64,000 nt of DNA from Pedobacter kyonggii (GTDB lineage Bacteria > Bacteroidota > Bacteroidia > Sphingobacteriales > Sphingobacteriaceae), in the NCBI RefSeq assembly GCF_004310665.1, contig NZ_SIXF01000021.1, forward strand, positions 1-64,000, given 5' to 3'. The notes under the pieces were generated by a model. It was not told the DNA's origin and ran no database searches. It saw nothing but the letters and a program-made list of their open reading frames with translations. The number at the start of each line of letters is the position of its first letter. Position 1 is the stretch's first letter. The position numbers and the translations under genes were made by a program. Shown here piece after piece: positions 35,865 through 45,716 of this stretch.

Positions 35865-37787
35865 TTAAGGGTGGATAACAATGGCAAAACCTCCACCCTT
35901 CGCCATATTGATGGGCAAAACCGTTTTCTGGTTCACAACAATGGTTTTGTAGCTATATGCGGTTGCATCGGTATTGGCATTTGGTGCATCGCTATAAATT
36001 TCTGCCTGGTATTGCTGTCCTGGCTGGAGAAAAGAAAAATCTACGTTAACTTTATGTTCATTCCAATTACCCATACCGCCAACGAACCAGGTGTTGCCTT
36101 TTCTTTTGGCCATCACCACCTGCTCGCCAAGCTTGGCCGACAGGGCTTTTTCTTCATCGTAAACGGTTGGCACTGCCGATAAAAACCGCATAATTGTATC
36201 TTCTTTCATATAAGCAATTGGCGAATCGGACAACATGGCTAACGGCTGGTCGTAGATGACGTACATGGCCAATTCATGGCACCTGGTCCCCTGAGCTGAA
36301 GGTAATCCGGGATCAATCGGTTTAAAAGTTGCTTTGGTTTTATTGCGCATTGCACCCGGGGTATAATCAAACGGACCAGCCAGCATACGGATAAAAGGTA
36401 TTAACACATGTAAATCTGGGTTGATACTATAATCCCACTTATCGGATTCAGCTCCCCTAACGGCTTCATAGTTTACAATGTTTGGATAGGTTTTTTCAAG
36501 CCCTGTAGGTTTGCTACAGCCATGGAAATTGATCATCAGTTTTCTTTTTGCCGCAGCTTTTGCAATGGTCTCAAACCATTTAATGGCCTCCTGGTCATCA
36601 CGATCAATAAAGTCTACTTTTAATCCTGCAGCACCTAAAGATTGAATAAAATCAAGATTTCTATCCAGATCTTTAAGCAAGGTAGTGGCTACACACCACA
36701 AAAACACACCTACATTTTTTGACTTCGCATTGGCGATCACGGCCCTGATATCGTTCTTTGGGTTGATTTTCGTGAGATCATAATTGTTAGACCAGCCCGC
36801 ATCGACCATTAGATATTCGAGTTTATACCTGGCGGCAAAATCAACGTAATAATTATACAGCGCGGTATTGCGGTTATCCATTCCGGATGGGATCGGAGCA
36901 CCGGGCAATAAAGCATCATGCCACCATTCCCATGCTGCTTTTCCGGGTTTGATCCAGTTTTTATCTTTAATTTTTGATGGCGTAGCCAATTCTTTAACGA
37001 GGTGATTGGTCAACAATTGTTTATCATCTGTAGCAATGATGGCTACGCGCCATGGATAACTTCGCGCTCCTGATGTTTTTGCAATAAAAGGAGAACGTTG
37101 TTTCACTACCGAAACGAAATTGCCCCAACTTCCGGGCACGGCAAGTGATGGTAATTGTGCCCATTCGCCAACAAAACCCACTTTTTCCTTTTTAACGTAC
37201 ATACCTGGGTAATCGAAAAGATCAGATTCGGCAACAATTACTTTTGTACCATCTTTATAAGCAAAAAGTGCAGGCGTGGTAGCCCTTTTCCCTACCGTGA
37301 CTGCTTCTACAGCATCTGTTTTAACATAAACCCCTTCCCAGGTCGTGTAATTATCGGTTTCTTGCAATATGGCTGCCGCACTTGGTTTAACATTAAAGGT
37401 TGCCGTTTCGTTGATAACCTTCACCGAATCTTTTAAATGAGTGATGAAACGGTAAGCAAAACCTTCATTATATAACCTGAAAACCACATCATAACGTTTG
37501 CCAAAACTTAAAATCAAGGCATTGTAGCGTGGTGTTTTCTGGCTCGAGGTTTTATCCGGAACATCACCGCCACCGAGGTTCTCGTTATCCATTTCCATAC
37601 CGATGGGCGAAAATGCAATAATTTCCTTTTGCTTTAGCGTAACTGAATAGCCCAAAGTTTTACCTGTGGCAATGATTACATCAATGTTCCCATCTGGCGA
37701 AGCCAGGTTATAATTTTTCTGTGCAAAAGTTAGCTGAGCAATCAAAAAAAGCATTAAAAAAGTAGGCAAAAAATGTTTCATCATCAT
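35865..37787 (-). CDS. glycoside hydrolase family 97, probable retaining alpha-galactosidase type
   Basis: 640 residues, signal peptide ending near FAQ23. GH97 layout: N-terminal beta-supersandwich (~25-275), TIM barrel (~280-560) with AAWEWWHDALLPG, LEYLMVDAGWS and GLKVDFIDRDDQEAI, and a C-terminal domain with GGMGNWNEHKVNVDFSFL. The Asp in VDFI (D392) sits where retaining GH97 alpha-galactosidases carry the nucleophile, and VNYEAVRGAE probably supplies the acid. Inverting SusB-like alpha-glucosidases use Glu bases instead. The ATG overlaps the stop of the epimerase gene by 4 bp. Three Met codons open the frame, and the third is equally possible. Confidence 0.9.
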   Translation of the reverse strand: MMMKHFLPTFLMLFLIAQLTFAQKNYNLASPDGNIDVIIATGKTLGYSVTLKQKEIIAFSPIGMEMDNENLGGGDVPDKTSSQKTPRYNALILSFGKRYDVVFRLYNEGFAYRFITHLKDSVKVINETATFNVKPSAAAILQETDNYTTWEGVYVKTDAVEAVTVGKRATTPALFAYKDGTKVIVAESDLFDYPGMYVKKEKVGFVGEWAQLPSLAVPGSWGNFVSVVKQRSPFIAKTSGARSYPWRVAIIATDDKQLLTNHLVKELATPSKIKDKNWIKPGKAAWEWWHDALLPGAPIPSGMDNRNTALYNYYVDFAARYKLEYLMVDAGWSNNYDLTKINPKNDIRAVIANAKSKNVGVFLWCVATTLLKDLDRNLDFIQSLGAAGLKVDFIDRDDQEAIKWFETIAKAAAKRKLMINFHGCSKPTGLEKTYPNIVNYEAVRGAESDKWDYSINPDLHVLIPFIRMLAGPFDYTPGAMRNKTKATFKPIDPGLPSAQGTRCHELAMYVIYDQPLAMLSDSPIAYMKEDTIMRFLSAVPTVYDEEKALSAKLGEQVVMAKRKGNTWFVGGMGNWNEHKVNVDFSFLQPGQQYQAEIYSDAPNANTDATAYSYKTIVVNQKTVLPINMAKGGGFAIVIHP

Positions 37788-38803
37788 AACGTATCGAATT
37801 TGTAAATAATTTTCTGTTGGTAAACAGCGCCCTTTTCTAATGCCACTTCTGGCGCAATTTTCTGGTTTGGAGCATCAGGATAATGTTGACATTCCAGGCA
37901 TACTCCATTAAATGCGGCATAGGGCCTGCCATGATGGCCCAGGCCTGTGGTGTCCAAAAAATCGCCGGTATAAAGCAATACGCCAGGGCTATCTGTAAAT
38001 ACCTTCAACCGACGGCCCGATGTGGGATGTAATAGCTCAGCTGCTAAAACAAGTGCGGTTGATGTGTTTTTCGCAAGCAGGTAATAATTGTTCAGTCCTT
38101 TGTTTAGACCAATCACATCTGCTAGCTGCTGTCCGTTAAATGTGTTGGTTAAAGTTGGTATAATCTTTCCGGTAGGGAGATAATCCTTGTCCATTTCCAA
38201 CATTTCTTCAGATGGGATGCTTAAGCAATGATCAAAAATATCAGCCTGCCTTCCGCTTAAATTGAAATAGGCATGGTTGGTAAAACTTACAATCGTTTTT
38301 TGGTTCGACTGGGCCTGATAGTTGATCAAAACTTCGTAGTTATCGGTCAGCTCGTAAGTTACCGAGCAATGCATGTCGCCTGGGAAACCGCCTTCACCTT
38401 CGTGGCTGTACAGCGTAAAAACTACCTTGTTGTCTTCTGTATGGTAATTAAATACCTTGTTGCTAAAACCAAAAGCCCCACTGTGGTTAGTGTGCAGTCC
38501 ATCGTTGGTGTGCAAATGAAAGATTTTGCCATCAAGCATAAATTTTCCATTTGCAATGCGGTTTGCAAAGCGACCAATGGTTGCCCCCAGGTAATTCTGA
38601 TCATCAAAATAATCTTCTAGGTGAGCAAAACCGAGTATCACGTCAGCAAGCAAGCCATTTTTGTCAGGTACCATCACCGACACCAATGTAGCGCCATAAT
38701 TGGTCAATGAAATAGATGCGCCGTGCTTATTGGTTATTTTAATAAGCTTAACTTCATCTACCGGATTGCTTAAACTATCTTCTGTTGTATTGGTAATGTT
38801 CAT
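37784..38803 (-). CDS. galM: aldose 1-epimerase (mutarotase)
   Basis: 339 residues, no signal peptide. Interconverts alpha- and beta-anomers of galactose or glucose, feeding the Leloir pathway. GalM marks are TNYGATLVSVMVPDKNG, GATIGRFANRIANGKF, THTND-type substrate loop with H107, the catalytic base/acid pair H177 in SFTNHAYFNLSG and E304 in GVCLECQHYPDAPN. It sits between GH95 and GH97 with a 4-bp overlap to the latter. Placement beside two alpha-galactosidase-type genes supports galactose as the sugar handled. Confidence 0.93.
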   Translation of the reverse strand: MNITNTTEDSLSNPVDEVKLIKITNKHGASISLTNYGATLVSVMVPDKNGLLADVILGFAHLEDYFDDQNYLGATIGRFANRIANGKFMLDGKIFHLHTNDGLHTNHSGAFGFSNKVFNYHTEDNKVVFTLYSHEGEGGFPGDMHCSVTYELTDNYEVLINYQAQSNQKTIVSFTNHAYFNLSGRQADIFDHCLSIPSEEMLEMDKDYLPTGKIIPTLTNTFNGQQLADVIGLNKGLNNYYLLAKNTSTALVLAAELLHPTSGRRLKVFTDSPGVLLYTGDFLDTTGLGHHGRPYAAFNGVCLECQHYPDAPNQKIAPEVALEKGAVYQQKIIYKFDTL

Positions 38804-38842
38804 TATATGTTTTTGGTAGAGTTGAGTAACAAAATCACCTCT

Positions 38843-41176
38843 TTACTTAGCTTGCTTTTTTAAAGAAACTACGTTGATCAGTTTCCCGTTTACTTTAACT
38901 TTCACGTGGCTTCCTGTGGGTGAAAAAATCTGATAATTGGTTACTAAACCATTTTTCCAGTTTAAATTCACCGTGTAATTCCCCCTGGCTTTTAAGCCTT
39001 TTACATTTCCATATTTTTTCCATGCATCGGGTATAGCAGGCAATAAACTGATGTAGCCTTCGTGGCTCTGGATCAGCATTTCGGCAATACCTGCAGTAGC
39101 CCCAAAATTCCCGTCGATCTGGAATGGAGGACCGGCAGAGAGTAGGTTATCATACACGCCCCCACCGGCGCCATAATTGATATCGGTGCGCTGGGTGGGT
39201 TTTAGCAGTTCCCTAAAAAGTTTAAAAGCCCTGTTGCCATCTCTTAACCTGGCCCAAAACAAGAGTTTATAAGCGATTGACCAGCTCGGCCCATCATCAC
39301 CGCGTACATTCAAAGTCTTTTTTGAGGCTTCGGCAAGATCTGGTGTACCATCTACAGTGATCAATGAAGCAGGATAAACTCCATACAGATGCGAAATATG
39401 GCGATGCTGGGGATCAGTTTCTTTGTAATCTTCAACCCATTCCATGATCCGGCCATCTTTAGAAATTCTGCCCGCTGGCGGAAGTTTATTTAGTTTTTGC
39501 TGTAGAGATGTTCTTAACGAATCGTCTTTACCAAGCGTTTTAGCCGCGTAAATTACATTCTGAAAGAGTTCTCTCACAATCTGGTTATCAATGGTTGGCC
39601 CTATGGTTACATTGGCCGCTTTTCCATTAGGCATATAAAAGCTGTTTTCTGGCGATACGGATGGTGCAGTCATCATCCAACCCGTTTTTGGGTCAGCAAC
39701 CAGCACACTGCTGTAAAACTGCGCTGAGCCTTTAATAATGGGGTATATTTTCTTTAGATAATTTAAATCTTTCGTAAAGGCATAATGATCCCAAAGGTTA
39801 TTACAAAGCCAGCCCGAGCCTGCATTGGCAACACCCCATGAAGCACTTTCGCCAGGTTCGGTAAATCCCCAGATATTGGTAATTACATGTGCAATCCAAC
39901 CATCTGCATTGTAATAAGCTTTGGCTGTTTTTTGTCCGTTAGGTACCATATTGGCTACCAGATCGGCCAGTGGAAGGTTGAGCTCTGAGAGGTTTACTAC
40001 TTCTAATGGCCAGTGGTTCATTTGAACGTTCACATCTAAATGGTAATCACCATTCCAGGGGGTATGGATCTGGTTGGCCCAAAGTCCCTGTAAATTTGGC
40101 GGCAAAAGCCCTACACGCGTACTCGAAATACTCAGGTATCTGCCATATTGAAAAAACAAGGCTGGTAACTGTAAATCCAATTCGGGGTTTTTATAATATA
40201 GGCTTAAGCGTTTATCGGTGCTGAGCTGACTGTTTTCTCCCGTTCCCATATCAATATCCAACCTGTTGAACATCTTCTGGAAAACCTGCTGGTGTTTTAA
40301 CTTTTCGGCAGCATAATTCTGTTTAATGGCTTTATCCAATAAAAGCGTTACATTTTGCCTAAACTGCGCGTCTTTATAACTGGTTTTGGTAGATACATAA
40401 ATGGTGAGCACATTGGCTTTTGTCACCTCAAGCGAGTTGCCATTCTGACTTATTTTACCCCCCGAAACTACCGGAGCCAATAAGGTAAGGTACTGCATTC
40501 CCTTTCCATCAATGCCATTATCCAGCTGACCAGAAAGTTCAATCCTGTTTGCTTTAACTTCGCTGATACTACGTTCAGGGCGGCTAAGCGATAATTTGCA
40601 GTTAATCTGCCCAGCTTGATCGGCCGTGATCCTGATCATGGCCACATCACCGCTAAAACTGGTAAAGTATTCTCTTTTAAAATTCACTTTATTCAGAGTA
40701 AAATCTGTAGTGGCAATGGCATTGTTAAGCAAAAGCTCTCTTTTGTATGCTGTCGGCAACCTATCGTTTCCTTCGTATTGGTATTGGATATTTAAGTCGC
40801 CAAGCATCTGAAAACAGCCCCAATTGGCTCCACCAGATCCTTTTCCTTTACATACAAAATTTTGATTGACGAGGTTTTGGGCTTCATCGTTTTTACCTGC
40901 CAAAATCAGGCTTCTAATTTCTGGTAGGTTTTTATAGGCTTCATAGTTGTTGGCATCCTGTGGTGCGCCAGACCAAAGGGTAATATCGTTCAGTACAATC
41001 TGCTCGTTGTTTATTCCGCCATCGGGCATCATGCCCAAGCGGCCATTACCCAAAGGCAATGTTTCTTCCCAACGGCTTGCAGGTTTATCATACCACAGTT
41101 TAAAAGGTTTTGTTTGTGCAACGCTTCTTGATAAACCAAAAAGCAAAATAAGGATCGTATAGATAAATCTTTTCAT
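38843..41176 (-). CDS. GH95 alpha-L-fucosidase / alpha-L-galactosidase
   Basis: 777 residues from ATG 41176 (MKRFIYTILILLFGLSRSVA signal); an ATG at 41185 would add three residues. An N-terminal beta-supersandwich (~25-270) with LPLGNGRLGMMPDGG and NDITLWSG is followed by an (alpha/alpha)6 barrel with LQGLWANQIHTPWNGDYHLD, VNVQMNHWPLE, SVSPENSF (expected acid Glu) and HRHISHLYGVYPAS. GH95 enzymes invert alpha-1,2-L-fucosides, and some prefer alpha-L-galactose. Where AfcA-type fucosidases have Asn-x-Asn the sequence reads Asp-Val-Asn. The gene belongs to the PUL 2 operon. Confidence 0.93.
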   Translation of the reverse strand: MKRFIYTILILLFGLSRSVAQTKPFKLWYDKPASRWEETLPLGNGRLGMMPDGGINNEQIVLNDITLWSGAPQDANNYEAYKNLPEIRSLILAGKNDEAQNLVNQNFVCKGKGSGGANWGCFQMLGDLNIQYQYEGNDRLPTAYKRELLLNNAIATTDFTLNKVNFKREYFTSFSGDVAMIRITADQAGQINCKLSLSRPERSISEVKANRIELSGQLDNGIDGKGMQYLTLLAPVVSGGKISQNGNSLEVTKANVLTIYVSTKTSYKDAQFRQNVTLLLDKAIKQNYAAEKLKHQQVFQKMFNRLDIDMGTGENSQLSTDKRLSLYYKNPELDLQLPALFFQYGRYLSISSTRVGLLPPNLQGLWANQIHTPWNGDYHLDVNVQMNHWPLEVVNLSELNLPLADLVANMVPNGQKTAKAYYNADGWIAHVITNIWGFTEPGESASWGVANAGSGWLCNNLWDHYAFTKDLNYLKKIYPIIKGSAQFYSSVLVADPKTGWMMTAPSVSPENSFYMPNGKAANVTIGPTIDNQIVRELFQNVIYAAKTLGKDDSLRTSLQQKLNKLPPAGRISKDGRIMEWVEDYKETDPQHRHISHLYGVYPASLITVDGTPDLAEASKKTLNVRGDDGPSWSIAYKLLFWARLRDGNRAFKLFRELLKPTQRTDINYGAGGGVYDNLLSAGPPFQIDGNFGATAGIAEMLIQSHEGYISLLPAIPDAWKKYGNVKGLKARGNYTVNLNWKNGLVTNYQIFSPTGSHVKVKVNGKLINVVSLKKQAK

Positions 41177-41212
41177 TTGAAGCAAGTAGGCAATTGGGAT
41201 CGGATTTTAAGC

Positions 41213-41247
41213 TACGCCACCTTATTGATCATTTTAAAAGTGGCGTA
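41213..41247 (-). promoter_or_regulatory. intercistronic hairpin between the F5/8-type lipoprotein and GH95
   Basis: TACGCCAC (41213-41220) and GTGGCGTA (41240-41247) are perfect reverse complements around a 19-nt loop, in the 80-bp gap of the operon. Only a weak T/A stretch follows on the minus strand. It could attenuate or stabilise the transcript so that SusCD and binding proteins exceed the enzymes. Confidence 0.5.
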
Positions 41248-41256
41248 ACAACTGAA

Positions 41257-42468
41257 TTAGTTACGTTTATAAAAGGTGAGTTCACTAAAGTGGAGATAAC
41301 CTTCGTTGCCCCAAGTTTCGAGCACCTTAATGCGGATGTACCTGTATTTCGGAATCGCTGTAGGGAAAACAAATTTCTCACCTGCCTGGGCAAATGCTTT
41401 ATCCTGATCGGTATTTTGACCTTTAGGCAACCCTGACGGCTTAAATGAAGTAAAAGTCTGGAGTTTTGTCCAACTGTCCCAGGTGCCATTCGAATTAGGA
41501 TTATTGCTGACCCAAACTTCAAAAACCTTAATGTTGCCTACACTATATAAAGCACTTTCGCGCTGCCAAAGCCTAAAGTTATCCAACTGCACCTGCTCGC
41601 CGATGTCGAAGCTAAACCATTGTGGCATGCCTGATCCCCCAGTGTGGAAACCTTGGTCCTGCCCCTTAATATTATCCCAAACATGAGGCAATATCCAACC
41701 ATACTCTGATGCGATATCTGTTGGGAGATTTAATTCCTTAAATAGTGATTTATCGCACTCAGTAACTTTAATAATCGTAGGAAAATCAGAAAACTGTGCG
41801 GCATTAAAAGCATCAATGGAACTTGCTTCGGGATAATAAGAAGACCGATATTGAATGGTTGTGCCGGTTTTATAATTTGGAATCACCATAGAATTGTCAT
41901 CTGCCAGCAACTGCATTTCTTCTACTGCACCAAGAATATTGGTGTAGCGGATGGTGGTGGCTACATTCATGGCGTCTCTTTTATTAAAGTTTAACTTCAG
42001 GGTTCCATCCGGCTGGAACACATAAGGTTCGATAGTGTTTACTCCCCTGTTTAATAATGTGGCAGTATAAGCTGCGCCATATACCCTTACATTGTTGATT
42101 TCGGTTGCAATGGATTTATTGCCATCGCTATCGTAGGAAACCACCGAAAAGGTGTACACATATTCATCAAGGTTGGGGATAATTACCTTCACTAAATCAC
42201 GGGGATTGTGTGTAGTAGCCTGCACTTCCAATTTATTGGCACCGTTGTTCCAGGTAATGATGTATTTGGTAATGCTTGGATCGGGGCTTGGATTCCATAC
42301 CAGTTGTGCCCGCAGGTTACCTGTATTATAACCTGCTGTGCCAATTTTACCGGAATATTTGATCTCTTTATTATCCAGAAAAGCCTTATAATCATCATCG
42401 TACTTTTTACAGCCAAAGAAAACAATGGACATGAAGCAGATGAAAGTGATATTAAATGTAGTTTTCAT
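41257..42468 (-). CDS. DUF4998 and F5/8 type C domain surface lipoprotein
   Basis: 403 residues, lipobox SIVFFGC at Cys20. After KKYDDDYKAFLDNKEIKYSG come fibronectin-like/DUF4998 segments (LRAQLVWNPSPDPSITKYII, VYTFSVVSYDSDGNKS). A C-terminal discoidin-like sugar-binding sandwich (~265-403) shows GWILPHVWDNIKGQDQGFHT, WFSFDIGEQVQLDNFRLWQR, FEVWVSNN and YRYIRIKVLETWG. This is the usual form of a surface glycan-binding protein partnering SusD. It sits fourth in the PUL 2 operon, 26 bp after a similar lipoprotein. Confidence 0.87.
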   Translation of the reverse strand: MKTTFNITFICFMSIVFFGCKKYDDDYKAFLDNKEIKYSGKIGTAGYNTGNLRAQLVWNPSPDPSITKYIITWNNGANKLEVQATTHNPRDLVKVIIPNLDEYVYTFSVVSYDSDGNKSIATEINNVRVYGAAYTATLLNRGVNTIEPYVFQPDGTLKLNFNKRDAMNVATTIRYTNILGAVEEMQLLADDNSMVIPNYKTGTTIQYRSSYYPEASSIDAFNAAQFSDFPTIIKVTECDKSLFKELNLPTDIASEYGWILPHVWDNIKGQDQGFHTGGSGMPQWFSFDIGEQVQLDNFRLWQRESALYSVGNIKVFEVWVSNNPNSNGTWDSWTKLQTFTSFKPSGLPKGQNTDQDKAFAQAGEKFVFPTAIPKYRYIRIKVLETWGNEGYLHFSELTFYKRN

Positions 42469-42494
42469 GATCTATTTCTTATATATACTGATTA

Positions 42495-43721
42495 TTACTG
42501 AACACTTCCGTACAGATTGATTTCCGTGGCATTTACATAATCCAACCCACCCCAGGTTTGGGTACACTCATATCTGATGTAACGCACTTGCTGGGCTGCA
42601 CGAGGCATCCTGAAATTGACGCCCTTGGCTACAAAATCCTTATCGGCAGCATTGGCCTGGTTGGGCGCTAAACCTGATGGCGGATTCGGGAAAACAAAAT
42701 TACCAAGGTTAACCCAGTCACCTGCAACAGTTCCCTCGGCCGAATTGCTAGGCAAGGTTACATCAACAGGATTGGTTTTATTTGAGCCCCAAAGAGTAAA
42801 CTTGCGGGTGTTTTGATAGCCATAAAAATCAGATGGTCTCTGCCAGATTACAAAGCGGCTTATTTTTGCCGATACACCAAGGCCAAAAGTACCTATGCTT
42901 TTAGGCGAACTTAAAGTATGCCATCCCGGATCGCCGAGGTTACCATCAAAGAAATAGCGGAATTCCCAACCATACCCAATTGTGGCATCACTTGGTAAAC
43001 GATACGTAGACATTTTGCTCTTATCCAACAAGGTTTCGAATAATGGTGTAACTGTTTTGATCACCGTGTCGGAAGTATTGCCAAAACGGTCCTTGGTATA
43101 TACCCCCACTTTGTAGGGAACCGGATTAAGGTTCCTGATGGATACATCAATGGTATCTGAACTTACATATTCGGGTTCCTGTTCGTCAAACGTTTTTGTT
43201 TTATCGTTAAACACCAAAAGGTGAACGGAAAGCGATGCCCTGTTTTTGTTCAGTCCGAAGAAATTGGCTCCTCCAAAGTCGGCTGTAATGTTAAAGCCGG
43301 TATTCACGGCAATATAATTCGGGGTTTTAGGGTGCACTTTGACCACAACCGGATCAGACATTACATTGGCGCGGCTTACCGCATATAGTGTAACCTCGTA
43401 ATCTTTTTCCTTTGCAAACCCATCTACCATAACCGTATCGGTATAATAGCTGGATTTGGTTTCTCTTACACGGTTATCGTTAATAGAATAACGTGCCAAC
43501 ACGTATAAAAGGTTTTTCGAATTGGGTAGAGTATAGGTAATCCTGGCAGCACCGTCAATGTTCTCAACTTTGGCATTGCTTACCGGCCCTGGTTTTGTCA
43601 TATCGTCAGAAACGGCTTCGAAACCATTTTCTGCTGTTTTACAAGAAGCAAAAAACATAGTGACCAAGGCTGTTGCCAACATCAAAAACACGAGGCTTTT
43701 TCTGTAATTAATTTTTTTCAT
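42495..43721 (-). CDS. DUF4959/DUF5000-type surface lipoprotein
   Basis: 408 residues, lipobox MFFASC at Cys27. Modules: an N-terminal fibronectin-like DUF4959 (KPGPVSNAKVENIDGAARIT), a middle segment, and a C-terminal DUF5000 discoidin-like domain (GYGWEFRYFFDGNLGDPGWH, ISRFVIWQRPSDFYGYQNTR, KFTLWGSNKT, VRYIRYECTQTWGGLDYV). The protein probably lies at the cell surface with SusCD and helps capture the glycan. It and the next lipoprotein share the C-terminal fold and may be an old tandem duplication. It starts 39 bp after SusD. Confidence 0.87.
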   Translation of the reverse strand: MKKINYRKSLVFLMLATALVTMFFASCKTAENGFEAVSDDMTKPGPVSNAKVENIDGAARITYTLPNSKNLLYVLARYSINDNRVRETKSSYYTDTVMVDGFAKEKDYEVTLYAVSRANVMSDPVVVKVHPKTPNYIAVNTGFNITADFGGANFFGLNKNRASLSVHLLVFNDKTKTFDEQEPEYVSSDTIDVSIRNLNPVPYKVGVYTKDRFGNTSDTVIKTVTPLFETLLDKSKMSTYRLPSDATIGYGWEFRYFFDGNLGDPGWHTLSSPKSIGTFGLGVSAKISRFVIWQRPSDFYGYQNTRKFTLWGSNKTNPVDVTLPSNSAEGTVAGDWVNLGNFVFPNPPSGLAPNQANAADKDFVAKGVNFRMPRAAQQVRYIRYECTQTWGGLDYVNATEINLYGSVQ

Positions 43722-43760
43722 AATCTATAATTGAATATTCATCTGCAAAATTGACTTTAT

Positions 43761-45716
43761 CTACCAGAACGGGTTCTGTGCCAGGTTTTCGTTGATCACC
43801 ACTTCCGAATTTATGATCGGCCAGAAATAGTCCTTTAAACCAAAAAACGGTACGGCAACAGTCCTCGGGCGATAATAATTTACCGCACTGCCTTCGTTTA
43901 CGTTCCAGCCCTGCAATGGCCTGCTCAATACACCTTGCAACTCTTTCCAGCGGCGTAAGTCCCAGCCACTCTGGCCCTCAAAACACAATTCTATCCGCCT
44001 TTCCTGGTGGATAATCTCACGTCGGCCATCTTTAGTATCTGGTTTGGTTGGATTTTTTGAATAGGTTTGCCAAGAGGTGGTAACGCCTTGCAAACCCGCC
44101 CTGCTGCGCACTTTATCTACCCAGGATAGGATTTCAGCTTTAGATGCAGTACCTTCTTCGTTTAATGCCTCTGCATAAAGCAGGTACAGACCACCAAGGC
44201 GCACGACGGGCAGATAAAATGTTTCGAACTGGATACCATTGTTCATGATAGACAGGTAAGGTACCAGTTTTTTAGGCCAGTATCCGGTAATGTTGGTTGC
44301 AAACTGGCTTTTTGGTCCGGCTATTGCAAATGGCCCTCTTCCCTGCACATAAAAAGCATCGCTTTCGTTCCGTTTATCGTTTCCGAACCAGATTCCTCCA
44401 TCAAAACCCAAATCGGCATAAAACCTTGGTTCACGGTTAAAATTCGCTTTTGCAGTTTCATAACCCAGTTTGATGTACGATTTGTTCGCATCATCACCAA
44501 ACTGCGGTGTATTGCGGTCCGAATAATCGAAAATACCAGTATTATCCTCGTTGATCGGCACACCATTTTTGGTGTAAAACAGTTCGGTGGTAGAAAGCGG
44601 CACCGACCAGTTAGACGGCTGCTCATTACCAAACGAAACGGCATCAGAGCTCAGTTTTGGAAACACATAGCCCTGATAATCGAACCCATACTGTGAGCCC
44701 CAGATCAGTTCAGGATTTTGATCACGTTTTTCGGCAATTACCATTTGAATGGTGAGTACACGTTTCAATTGATCAGAAACATTTTCTACTTTATTGGTTG
44801 GCACCAGGTTGTACAAGGCACCACCTTGAGCAACAAACTCATCTATGGCTGCTTTACATGCTTTTGCTGCCAGACTCCATTTTTGTGGATCAACAGCAGT
44901 AGAAAACAGGTTTTTACCATCTTTATCTCTAAAACTTGCAAAATCGGGATTACCGTTAAACAAGGGACTTGCAGCAGTAGTTAGCGCCTCTGCCTTTAAA
45001 GCCAGCCCCATCGATTTAGTGGTACGGCCATACTCTAAAAGTGGATTTACAACAGCGGATGGCAGATCGGGAATGGCCTCGTTGAGCAATTGATCTACAT
45101 AAGCGAAAGATTCATCAACGGTTGAGCGTTTGGCTTTTGTATCTTCGATCGACCCGTCAATTGGGCGGTTTTCTTTAATCAATACAATGGGGCCATATAA
45201 CCTGATGAGGTAATAGTGGTAATAAGCCTTTAAAAATTTAATTTCGGCAATCCATCTCTTCTTTTCATCATCTTTCAGATCGAAAGGTTTGTTGATGTTT
45301 TCGAGCATAATGTTACACCTTCTTAGTGCCACATAAATGTTCTGGCCACCGTTATTGCCGGTCCAATAATCGATTACCGGGTTTGATACATTCTGTACCC
45401 CTCCCCTGATCAGTTTAAAACCCGCACCTGTGATTTTATTGAAAGGGTTATCATCCAGATTGGGATATATAATTTCAGAAGAAGTTACAAAACCCACATT
45501 GTTTACCACTTCGCGATTTAGCGACTGAAAGGTATTGTAACACCCGAAAAGGTAATTTTCGGCTTCATTCCTGTTCGAAAAAGCATAATCAAGGGTACCA
45601 ACGTTATTGGGAACAACATCCAGGTATTTTTTACATGATGTGCCTGCGATACAAAGCACAAGCAGACAGATCAGTCTATAATAGAATTTCATATCTCTAA
45701 TTTTTTCTGTTTTCAT
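43761..45716 (-). CDS. SusD/RagB-family glycan-binding lipoprotein, PUL 2
   Basis: 651 residues from ATG 45716, whose A overlaps the SusC stop codon (TAATG). An internal Met at 45692 gives a cleaner signal (MKFYYRLICLLVLCIAGTSC, lipid Cys as the last residue). SusD motifs include IAEIKFLKAYYHYYLIRLYG, KSMGLALKAEALTTAASPLF, RLGGLYLLYAEALNEEG and HQERRIELCFEGQSGWDLRR. It binds the target glycan and caps SusC. The stop-start overlap suggests translational coupling, unlike the 11-bp gaps in the other two SusCD pairs. Confidence 0.95.
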   Translation of the reverse strand: MKTEKIRDMKFYYRLICLLVLCIAGTSCKKYLDVVPNNVGTLDYAFSNRNEAENYLFGCYNTFQSLNREVVNNVGFVTSSEIIYPNLDDNPFNKITGAGFKLIRGGVQNVSNPVIDYWTGNNGGQNIYVALRRCNIMLENINKPFDLKDDEKKRWIAEIKFLKAYYHYYLIRLYGPIVLIKENRPIDGSIEDTKAKRSTVDESFAYVDQLLNEAIPDLPSAVVNPLLEYGRTTKSMGLALKAEALTTAASPLFNGNPDFASFRDKDGKNLFSTAVDPQKWSLAAKACKAAIDEFVAQGGALYNLVPTNKVENVSDQLKRVLTIQMVIAEKRDQNPELIWGSQYGFDYQGYVFPKLSSDAVSFGNEQPSNWSVPLSTTELFYTKNGVPINEDNTGIFDYSDRNTPQFGDDANKSYIKLGYETAKANFNREPRFYADLGFDGGIWFGNDKRNESDAFYVQGRGPFAIAGPKSQFATNITGYWPKKLVPYLSIMNNGIQFETFYLPVVRLGGLYLLYAEALNEEGTASKAEILSWVDKVRSRAGLQGVTTSWQTYSKNPTKPDTKDGRREIIHQERRIELCFEGQSGWDLRRWKELQGVLSRPLQGWNVNEGSAVNYYRPRTVAVPFFGLKDYFWPIINSEVVINENLAQNPFW

